Assembly (NCBI GenBank): GCA_031082105.1
Contig: JAVHLO010000096.1
Coordinates: forward strand, 3,762 to 9,952
Direction: 5' to 3'
DNA: 6,191 nt
From: Planctomycetota bacterium
GTDB lineage: Bacteria > Planctomycetota > MHYJ01 > JACQXL01 > JAVHLO01
The translations under genes were made by a program, and so were the position numbers. The notes under the pieces were generated by a model that searched no databases, was not told the DNA's origin, and was given only the letters and a program-made list of their open reading frames with translations. Below are positions 1 through 4,844 of this stretch, in pieces. Every line of letters starts with the position of its first letter. The first letter of the stretch is position 1.

Positions 1-1
1 G

Positions 2-85
2 ATCGGCGCGCTGCGCGCGGCAGCCTTCCTTGCAAAGGCTGCGCCCGGGATGTGCACGATTGACGACGTCCTTGGACTTGCGTGA
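2..85 (+). CDS. dapB: 4-hydroxy-tetrahydrodipicolinate reductase, C-terminal end (partial)
   Basis: Only the last 27 codons are present; the gene enters from the left edge, is read from base 2 and stops at TGA 83-85. The peptide begins IGALRAAAFLAKAAPG and ends TIDDVLGLA. This fits the conserved DapB C-terminus, which usually reads like GA-x-RAA-x-FL, then a PG, then an aromatic residue and x-M-x-DVLGL. DapB is a cytoplasmic enzyme that reduces hydroxy-tetrahydrodipicolinate with NAD(P)H in the diaminopimelate/lysine pathway. The tail holds the end of the tetramerisation domain and no catalytic residue, so the call rests on one short motif. The cysteine in GMCTIDD, where most relatives have an aromatic residue, is a small deviation. 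A 146-base gap separates it from the next gene, so joint transcription is uncertain. Confidence 0.72.
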   Translation: MGALRAAAFLAKAAPGMCTIDDVLGLA

Positions 86-231
86 GAAATGTGAAGTCCC
101 CCATGACGAAGAGGGACTCGGAGGGGGCTGGCCCCGCAAGTGCCGGACACATGGCCGCGGGTGTTCTCAATGTTCTTCCGACCGTCTTGCAGGCGGTCGT
201 GGTTTCTGCATATTATTGATTGGAGGTTCGC
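86..231. other. Intergenic stretch with small hairpins, no gene
   Basis: This lies between the dapB stop and the DUF350-type gene. I see no convincing small gene. Three weak inverted repeats are present: 95-100 with 113-118 (6 bp, 12-base loop), 124-128 with 131-135 (5 bp), and 180-186 with 192-198 (7 bp including one G-U pair, 5-base loop). None is followed by a run of T, so none is a convincing intrinsic terminator. No clear promoter could be placed, although one must lie here or upstream of the window. Confidence 0.5.
222..226 (+). promoter_or_regulatory. Shine-Dalgarno GGAGG fixing the start at ATG 232
   Basis: GGAGG stands 5 bases before ATG 232. The same frame could open at TTG 220, but that codon overlaps this site and has no Shine-Dalgarno of its own, so ATG 232 is the start. 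Confidence 0.85.
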
Positions 232-474
232 ATGTTGGCTCAGCTCGGTGGGTGGGCCCCCTTTGTGCTCACGTTGGGCTGGATACTGGTCGGCTGCGTG
301 GGCATGGCGATTGGCCTGTTCCTGGCCATCTTCGTCTTCGACCTCTGCACCTGGAAGGTCGACGAGTGGGAGCTCATCAAACAGGGGAACATCGCGATGG
401 CGATCGTCCTCTCTGCCGTCATCATCGCAATCGCCATCGTCGTCGCCAGCATCTTATCCGGCGCGGCGTTGTAG
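232..474 (+). CDS. Small two-helix DUF350-type membrane protein
   Basis: This is an 80-residue inner-membrane protein of unknown function. Two hydrophobic segments (about residues 10-36 and 54-77) flank a short polar loop. That loop and the start of helix 2 read D-x-CTWKVDEWELIKQGN followed by IAMAIVL. This resembles the DUF350 (YjfL-like) signature: an acidic residue after helix 1, then E-x-x-x-GN-x-A-x-A-I opening helix 2. Full-length DUF350 proteins often have two such units and four helices; this one has a single unit. E. coli yjfL lies near a PspA-family gene, and membrane-stress roles have been suggested for the family, but no PspA homologue is visible here. It has a strong ribosome site and is followed after 44 bases by the first paralogue gene on the same strand, which suggests an operon. 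Family call fairly sure, function unknown. Confidence 0.82.
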   Translation: MLAQLGGWAPFVLTLGWILVGCVGMAIGLFLAIFVFDLCTWKVDEWELIKQGNIAMAIVLSAVIIAIAIVVASILSGAAL

Positions 475-505
475 CTCCAATACCGGCGGTCTGCTTCGGC
501 GTCCC

Positions 506-512
506 GGGGAGG
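506..512 (+). promoter_or_regulatory. Shine-Dalgarno GGGGAGG fixing the start at ATG 519
   Basis: GGGGAGG stands 6 bases before ATG 519. The open frame extends back to base 30, but that extension overlaps the DUF350-type gene in another frame and looks non-coding (Arg/His/Gly-rich). This site therefore decides the start. Confidence 0.88.
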
Positions 513-518
513 AACGTC

Positions 519-1193
519 ATGGACCCTCTCGTCGTGGCCGGCATTTCCGCGCTGGGTATCGGCTCCGTGGCCGTTGCGTGGTCGCTCTTCAAGGACATCC
601 TGCGCTGGACCGCGAGGAAGCGAACGGCGGAACTCGCCGCGCTGGCCGCGTCGTTCGGATTCCAATTCGAGCCCACCGGCTTCTCGAAGGATGCGGTCGG
701 CTTCGGCCATCTCGAGTTCTTCCGCCGGGGACAATTGATCTCGTCAAAGAACATGCTGTCGGCCGAAAGGGACGGCAACATGGTTCGGATGTTCGACTAC
801 GAGTACTTTCTCCCGTCCCGCAGGGGGCCTTTGGGTTGCAGACCCACGATTTGCACGCTGGAGGTTCCTGTCGAACTGCCTCGCTTTTGGATATGCCCTG
901 AGAACGAGGTCACTCGAGCAGTTGCGCGGGCGGGTCTTGACGATATCAATTTTCCTGAAGCGCCCGAGTTCAGCGCGAAATACTGTATCAGGGCTGCGGA
1001 TCAGGAATTCGCGCGACGACTCGTTGATGAACGGATGCGGGACTTTCTCTTGCGCGCGGGCGATGCCAACGTAGAGATGGGGCGCAAGGCCATTCTTTTT
1101 CATCTGGGAAAGAAGCTCCCGCCTCGTGAGTTCCCAAGGCTCTGTGCGCTCGCGCTCGAGTTCCTGAGCCTCGTCTCGGAGAAGTGCAAGTAG
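519..1193 (+). CDS. Membrane-anchored protein of unknown function, paralogue A
   Basis: This is a 224-residue protein of a family I do not recognise by name. Residues 1-25 form one hydrophobic helix. It is followed by a basic stretch (RWTARKRT, 30-36), which by the positive-inside rule places the rest in the cytoplasm. The soluble part has conserved blocks FGHLEFF (62-68), SKNMLS (76-81), DGNMVRMFDYEY (85-96), LDDINF (140-145) and APEFS (148-152), and ends with a GKKL-x-x-x-x-FP-x-LCA-x-ALEF block. It aligns without gaps, at an offset of 4 residues, with paralogue B over 180-odd residues; by eye about half are identical. It differs from B most at 97-112, where B has a Gly/Ser/Lys-rich loop and A has PSRRGPLGCRP, and after CPE (127-129), where B has HFFDK. 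Translation starts at a strong ribosome site 44 bases after the DUF350-type gene. No catalytic motif is seen, so a scaffold, sensor or regulatory role is possible but unproven. Confidence 0.85.
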   Translation: MDPLVVAGISALGIGSVAVAWSLFKDILRWTARKRTAELAALAASFGFQFEPTGFSKDAVGFGHLEFFRRGQLISSKNMLSAERDGNMVRMFDYEYFLPSRRGPLGCRPTICTLEVPVELPRFWICPENEVTRAVARAGLDDINFPEAPEFSAKYCIRAADQEFARRLVDERMRDFLLRAGDANVEMGRKAILFHLGKKLPPREFPRLCALALEFLSLVSEKCK

Positions 1194-1249
1194 GCCGTGC
1201 TGGCTGGCCCGTACCGCTCGTAAGCGTCTTGGTGGAGGCGCGTCTCTAT

Positions 1250-1332
1250 GTCATTGCGAGCCGCAGCGAAGCAATCGCCAGGTCCGCTTGCTCCGGAGTG
1301 AAGGAGATTGCTCCGCTGCGGCTCGCAATGAC
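1250..1332. repeat. Long inverted repeat, REP/MITE-like palindromic element
   Basis: Arms 1250-1276 and 1306-1332 (27 bases each) are inverted copies with a single mismatch (1269 against 1313), around a 29-base centre that itself holds the 8-bp palindrome CTCCGGAG (1291-1298). The arm ends read GTCATTGCGAG and CTCGCAATGAC. Elements with these ends are, to my recollection, a widespread intergenic repeat in many unrelated bacteria, and they create spurious peptides such as VIASRSEAI and LRLAMT. No transposase is present, so any mobility would have to be supplied from elsewhere. The transcript would fold into a very stable hairpin between the two paralogue genes. It has no T-run, so it is not a standard terminator; it could protect the upstream mRNA end. 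Confidence 0.88.
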
Positions 1333-1363
1333 GCGAGATGTCGACGCTATTGAAGACAGCATT

Positions 1364-1387
1364 CTCTGTGCCTCTGTGTCTCTGTGG
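1364..1387. repeat. Tandem octamer repeat, three CTCTGTGN units
   Basis: Three consecutive 8-base units begin at 1364, 1372 and 1380. They share CTCTGTG and differ only in the last base (C, T, G). The repeat lies 54 bases before the start of paralogue B. GTG 1384, inside the last unit, could be misread as a start codon. Similar strings occur, from memory, between genes of several environmental bacteria; function unknown. Confidence 0.8.
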
Positions 1388-1429
1388 CCATCCCCGGTTG
1401 GGGCCACATTGTGCCGGGTGCCCTCGGTT

Positions 1430-1434
1430 GGAGG
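1430..1434 (+). promoter_or_regulatory. Shine-Dalgarno GGAGG fixing the start at ATG 1441
   Basis: GGAGG is 6 bases before ATG 1441. The upstream in-frame GTG 1384 lies inside the octamer repeat without a ribosome site, and would add 19 residues with no match in paralogue A. Starting at 1441, both paralogues begin alike: a Met, an acidic residue, Pro, then the helix. Confidence 0.88.
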
Positions 1435-1440
1435 ATAGTC

Positions 1441-2094
1441 ATGGAACCGGTCATCATCATCGGCATCTTCGTCGCCTTTTTCGGTCTGGTAATTTTCGGG
1501 ATCGTCATGTCGATCCGCGCCGAACGGAAGCGGACGGAGGCGTTGTCCGCGCTGGCGGGCTCGCTCGGCTTCGAGTTCAATGCCGAAGGGTTCGCGCAGG
1601 GCGCGGCGACCTTCGGCCATCTCGAGTTCTTCAACCGCGGGCATTCGCGGCGGTCGAAGAACATGCTCTCCGTCAACAAGGACGGGAACATGGTGCGGCT
1701 TTTCGATTACCGCTACACGACCGGGTCCGGGAAGAACCAGAGCACGCACGTATCGTCGGTATGCACGGTCGAGATTCAACGTGAACTTCCCGGGATCACC
1801 GCGCGGCCGGAGCATTTCTTCGACAAGATCGCCGCGGCAATCGGCTGGGACGACATCGATTTCGAGGAATCGCCCGAGTTCAGCAAGAAGTTCTGTGTCA
1901 AGTCGGCGGACAAGGAGTTCGCGCGCAAGTTCTTCAACAAACCGATGATGGACCTTCTGCTTCGGACCGGGAACGTGTACCTGGAGGCGGGCGGGAAGGC
2001 GTTGCTGATCCACTTCGGGAAGAAGCTGAAAGTGGAGGACTTCCCGAAGCTCTGCGCGACCGCGCTCGAGTTCGTGGCTGCGATGCCGCAATAG
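1441..2094 (+). CDS. Membrane-anchored protein of unknown function, paralogue B
   Basis: This 217-residue protein is the tandem paralogue of the gene ending at 1193. An N-terminal hydrophobic helix (about 3-24) is followed by the basic cluster RAERKRT (26-32), predicting a single anchor with a cytoplasmic domain. The soluble domain carries FGHLEFF (58-64), SKNMLS (72-77), DGNMVRLFDYRY (81-92), the loop TTGSGKNQSTH (93-103), RPEHFFDKI (122-130), WDDIDF (136-141), SPEFSKKF (144-151) and EFARKFF (159-165). I read it as closer to the general family pattern than A, because TGSGK and RPE-x-F look like the conserved forms. A 22-base identical DNA stretch (1611-1632 and 701-722) fits duplication. The gene ends with tandem TAG stops (2092-2097) and is followed at once by a strong intrinsic terminator, so it closes the transcription unit. 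Function unknown. Confidence 0.86.
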   Translation: MEPVIIIGIFVAFFGLVIFGIVMSIRAERKRTEALSALAGSLGFEFNAEGFAQGAATFGHLEFFNRGHSRRSKNMLSVNKDGNMVRLFDYRYTTGSGKNQSTHVSSVCTVEIQRELPGITARPEHFFDKIAAAIGWDDIDFEESPEFSKKFCVKSADKEFARKFFNKPMMDLLLRTGNVYLEAGGKALLIHFGKKLKVEDFPKLCATALEFVAAMPQ

Positions 2095-2111
2095 TAGTGC
2101 GTGGAAAATGG

Positions 2112-2146
2112 AAGGGGGCGCGTCAATGACGCGCCCCCTTTTTCTT
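2112..2146 (+). terminator. Intrinsic (Rho-independent) terminator, probably bidirectional
   Basis: A perfect 13-bp stem (2112-2124 with 2128-2140, core GGGGGCGCGTC / GACGCGCCCCC) closes a 3-base loop and runs into TTTTT plus CTT. It lies 18 bases past the stop of paralogue B. Read from the other strand, the same stem is followed by CCATTTTCC, which is only moderately U-rich. It may also end pnp transcripts, since the two units converge here. Confidence 0.92.
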
Positions 2147-2170
2147 ATGTGGACCGGATTCGAGTTGACG

Positions 2171-4357
2171 CTAGGACGGTGTGCTACTTCGGCCCGTACC
2201 GGGGCCCGGGCCGGGCGCGGGCGGATTGGCTTGCGGCCCGCCGGCGGACGGACTCTCCGGCTTCGCGCGTTTTATGCTCAGCCGCACACGGTTCGGCGGC
2301 TCAATAGCGATCACCTTCACCATGACGGTGTCGCCGAACTTCACCACGTCCTCGACCTTCTGCACGAACGTATCCGCGAGCTCCGACACGTGGACGAGCC
2401 CTTCCTGGCCGCTCGGTTCCATCGCGACGAACGCGCCGAAGTCCTTGATGCCCGTCACGCGCCCCTTGTAGATGGTGCCGACCTTCACGCCTTCGGTGAT
2501 CCCCTCGATCCAGCTCTTGGCCTTCTCGAGCGATTCGCCGCTGAGCGCGGAGACCGTGACGACCCCGTCGTCGTCGATCTCGATCTTCGCGCCCGTCTCT
2601 TCCTCGATCTTGCGGATGATCTTCCCGCCCGGGCCGATGATCGCGCCGATCTTGTCCTGCGGAACGTTGAGGCGTACGAGACGCGGCGCATACGTCGATA
2701 CCGTGCGCCGCGGTTCAGGCAGCGAGGCGAGCATCGTATCAAGGATCGTGTTGCGCGCCTTCCGGGCGTCTTCGAGCACCTTTCGCGTGAGTTCGAGTGA
2801 AACGCCTTCCCGTTTGATGTCCATCTGGATGGCGGTGATCCCGCGCCTGGTCCCTGCGGCCTTCATGTCCATGTCGCCGTGCCGGTCTTCCACCCCGACG
2901 ATGTCGGTGAGGACTCGCACGTTGGCCCCGTCTTCGACGACGCCCATCGCGACTCCGGCGACCGGCGCGGTGATCGGGACGCCCGCGTCCATGAGGCTCA
3001 GCGAGCCGCCGCAGACCGTGGCCATCGAAGATGAGCCGTTCGATTCGAGGACGTTCGAGACGATCCGGATCGTGTATGGGAACTGACCTTCCTGGGGCAG
3101 CACGGGTTCGATCGAGCGTTCGGCGAGGTTGCCGTGCCCGATCTCGCGCCTCGAAGGTCCGCGGGCCGGTTTGGTCTCGCCCACGCAGAACGACGGGAAG
3201 TTGTAGTGGAGCATGAACCGTTTCTTGTACTCGTCCTCAAGTCCGTCGACGATCTGTTCGTCCTCGCCGGTCCCGAGCGTCGTCACGACGAGCGCCTGTG
3301 TTTCGCCGCGTGTGAACAGGGCGGAGCCGTGCGTGCGGGGCAGGACGGCGATGTCGCATGCCACGTGCCGGGTGTCGGTCAACGGCCGCCCGTCGACCCG
3401 TTTGCCGGCAAGCACCAATTCGCGCAGTATCTCGCGTTCGAGTCCGGTCAGGACGCGTTTCACGTCCTTCTCTTCGTAGACCGGCGTCTTGGCCGGTTTG
3501 GCGGGATCGGCGCAGAATTCCGCGAACATCTTGTCCCTCAGTTCCTCGAGTTCGCGGGCGCGCGCTTGTTTGCCGGGGACGAGCATCCGCCGGCGGAACT
3601 CGGCCATGACCTTCTCGCGTATTGCGTCGTGCAAGGCCTTCGGCGTCTCGCGGGGGACGAAGTCGTGCTTCTTCTTGCCGCACTTCTGCGCGAGGTCGTG
3701 CAGAAGGGCGCATATCTGTTTTATCCAGCCGTGCGCGAACGCAATTACCTCGACCACGGTCTCCTCGGGAATTTCCTTGCCGAATCCTTCGACCATCATC
3801 ACGGCCGATGCCGTTCCGGATACGACGAAGTCGAGGTCGCTGTTTGCCAGTTGCGAACGCGTGGGGTTCACAAAGAGCTTCGAATTCACACGCCCAATGC
3901 GGACCGAACCCACGGGTTCAGCGAATGGTATGTCGGAAACGACCAGGGCCGCGGACGCCGCGTTCATGGCGAGGATGTCGGGGTCGTTATCCTTGTCCGC
4001 CGACAAGACTATCGCAAAGACCTGGATCTCGTTTCTGAACCCGGATGGGAACAAGGGGCGAATGGGTCTGTCGATAAGACGACAGGTGAGTGTCTCTTTT
4101 GTCGTGGGGCGTCCTTCCCTCTTGAAGAAACCGCCCGGGATCTTGCCCGCCGCAGAGGTCTGTTCGCGATATTCGACCGTCAGCGGCAGCATGTCGTCAT
4201 CGCCGAAAAACTCGCGTTCCTCTCCTTCCGTCGCCGCCACAAGTACAACCGTGTCTCCCAGAGCCACAACCGTCGCGCCATTCGCCTGTTTCGCTACTTT
4301 TCCACTCTCAACCGAAAGAACCCCGTCTCCGATCTGCTTCTCCAACCTGCAAAACAC
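2171..4357 (-). CDS. pnp: Polynucleotide phosphorylase (polyribonucleotide nucleotidyltransferase)
   Basis: This 728-residue cytoplasmic exoribonuclease uses phosphate to degrade RNA from the 3' end, releasing nucleoside diphosphates. It works as a trimer and is often part of the degradosome. The domain order is complete: RNase PH domain 1 (about 8-145, with FFKREGRP at 77-84 and RPIRPLFP at 97-104), a helical linker (about 210-315), RNase PH domain 2 (about 318-540), KH (about 558-615, GPGG at 575-578) and S1 (about 624-695). Active-site signatures are intact: SNVLESNGSSS (phosphate-binding serines near 442-444) and VEDRHGDMDMK, whose D491, D497 and K499 match E. coli D486, D492 and K494. 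A Pro/Gly/Ser-rich tail (699-728) follows S1. The start is GTG, supported by GGAGG seven bases upstream. It lies 92 bases after rpsO on the same strand, the usual order, and is probably transcribed by read-through from the rpsO promoter. Confidence 0.98.
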   Translation of the reverse strand: MFCRLEKQIGDGVLSVESGKVAKQANGATVVALGDTVVLVAATEGEEREFFGDDDMLPLTVEYREQTSAAGKIPGGFFKREGRPTTKETLTCRLIDRPIRPLFPSGFRNEIQVFAIVLSADKDNDPDILAMNAASAALVVSDIPFAEPVGSVRIGRVNSKLFVNPTRSQLANSDLDFVVSGTASAVMMVEGFGKEIPEETVVEVIAFAHGWIKQICALLHDLAQKCGKKKHDFVPRETPKALHDAIREKVMAEFRRRMLVPGKQARARELEELRDKMFAEFCADPAKPAKTPVYEEKDVKRVLTGLEREILRELVLAGKRVDGRPLTDTRHVACDIAVLPRTHGSALFTRGETQALVVTTLGTGEDEQIVDGLEDEYKKRFMLHYNFPSFCVGETKPARGPSRREIGHGNLAERSIEPVLPQEGQFPYTIRIVSNVLESNGSSSMATVCGGSLSLMDAGVPITAPVAGVAMGVVEDGANVRVLTDIVGVEDRHGDMDMKAAGTRRGITAIQMDIKREGVSLELTRKVLEDARKARNTILDTMLASLPEPRRTVSTYAPRLVRLNVPQDKIGAIIGPGGKIIRKIEEETGAKIEIDDDGVVTVSALSGESLEKAKSWIEGITEGVKVGTIYKGRVTGIKDFGAFVAMEPSGQEGLVHVSELADTFVQKVEDVVKFGDTVMVKVIAIEPPNRVRLSIKRAKPESPSAGGPQANPPAPGPGPGTGRSSTPS

Positions 4358-4364
4358 TTGCTGA

Positions 4365-4369
4365 CCTCC
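4365..4369 (-). promoter_or_regulatory. Shine-Dalgarno GGAGG for the GTG start of pnp
   Basis: CCTCC on the plus strand is GGAGG in the pnp transcript, 7 bases before GTG 4357. It supports a GTG start, and the predicted N-terminus (MFCRLEKQIGDG) has the expected PNPase length. Confidence 0.85.
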
Positions 4370-4420
4370 GATACAACGCCAACATAATTTCCGGGATCAA
4401 TCATGTCTCATCGGCCCCAG

Positions 4421-4441
4421 AATAAGCCCGCCAATGCGGGC
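4421..4441 (-). promoter_or_regulatory. Hairpin between rpsO and pnp (attenuator or processing site)
   Basis: Nine bases past the rpsO stop the transcript can form GCCCGC / GCGGGC (6 bp, 4441-4436 with 4431-4426) around a 4-base loop, followed by UUAUU. It resembles a weak intrinsic terminator. In E. coli this position holds a terminator and then an RNase III site that controls pnp. Here the stem is short and the U-run broken, so partial termination or an mRNA end-protecting role is more likely than full stopping. Confidence 0.55.
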
Positions 4442-4449
4442 GTCCAACA

Positions 4450-4719
4450 CTACTTCCTGATACCCAACTTCTTGATGATCGCCTGATACCGCTTGTTGTC
4501 CACGTTCCTCAGATACTTCAACAGCTTCTGTCGCCTGCCGACCATCATCAACAGTCCGCGTCGCGACGTATAGTCCTTCTTGTGCAGCTTGAAATGATCG
4601 GCAAGATAGTTGATCCGCTCCGTAAGCAGCGCAACCTGCACCTCGGCCGAGCCGGTGTCCCCGTCGTGGGTCTTGTGCTGCTCGATGATCGCCGACTTCT
4701 TCTCCTTGACCATCACCAT
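4450..4719 (-). CDS. rpsO: 30S ribosomal protein S15
   Basis: This 89-residue protein has the normal S15 length. S15 binds the central domain of 16S rRNA early in 30S assembly and helps form a bridge to the 50S subunit. The family signature is complete: H-x-x-HDGDTGSAEVQVALLTERI (15-36), the HFKLHKKDYTSRRGLL helix-loop (42-57) and GRRQKLLKYLRNVDNKRYQAIIKKLGIR (61-88). The start is ATG 4719, with GAGG at 4730-4733 ten bases upstream. A second in-frame ATG at 4713 would put the site 16 bases away and is less likely. The gene is followed by pnp and preceded by a full-consensus promoter. In many bacteria S15 represses its own translation by binding the leader; the short leader here (about 40 bases) holds only small competing stems. 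Confidence 0.98.
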   Translation of the reverse strand: MVMVKEKKSAIIEQHKTHDGDTGSAEVQVALLTERINYLADHFKLHKKDYTSRRGLLMMVGRRQKLLKYLRNVDNKRYQAIIKKLGIRK

Positions 4720-4766
4720 TTGCGTTCAGCCTCAAGAGGTTCTCTGATAGCAATCCGAAGCGGTGA

Positions 4767-4795
4767 ATTATACCCTCCAACCGTCATAGTGTCAA
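4767..4795 (-). promoter_or_regulatory. Consensus sigma70 promoter for rpsO-pnp
   Basis: On the minus strand TTGACA (4795-4790), a 17-base spacer and TATAAT (4772-4767) give exact consensus at both hexamers with ideal spacing. Transcription should begin near 4760, leaving a leader of about 40 bases before the rpsO ATG. Such strength fits a ribosomal protein gene. Confidence 0.93.
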
Positions 4796-4806
4796 GCATT
4801 TTCATC

Positions 4807-4835
4807 TTGACACGGTTTCCGGCTTTTGCTAGTAT
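4807..4835 (+). promoter_or_regulatory. Divergent sigma70 promoter with extended -10, start site almost at the ATG
   Basis: TTGACA (4807-4812), a 17-base spacer and TAGTAT (4830-4835, 4 of 6 consensus) are joined by a TGC extended -10 element (4827-4829). The expected start of transcription is near 4842, only about 3 bases before ATG 4845. The -35 lies back to back with that of rpsO, with 11 bases between the hexamers. Confidence 0.82.
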
Positions 4836-4844
4836 GGGCGCACC

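Noticed and set aside
187..216. Possible promoter TTGCAG with TATTAT before the DUF350-type gene
   Set aside because: The -35 matches at only 3 of 6 bases, and transcription would begin inside the Shine-Dalgarno at about 223.
30..518. N-terminal extension of the paralogue A frame back to base 30
   Set aside because: It overlaps dapB and the DUF350-type gene in other frames, has an Arg/His/Gly-rich non-protein look, and a strong ribosome site plus homology to paralogue B place the start at 519.
1184..1438. 84-codon frame between the paralogues
   Set aside because: Made of the inverted repeat and the octamer repeat; no ribosome site.
1246..2091. 281-codon minus-strand frame opposite paralogue B
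   Set aside because: Antisense shadow; its C-terminal residues are just the translated palindromic repeat (VIASRSGAI, LRLAMT).
3134..4387. 417-codon open frame opposite pnp
   Set aside because: It lies wholly over a certain pnp gene; long antisense frames are common in GC-rich DNA. It has no ribosome site or recognisable domain.
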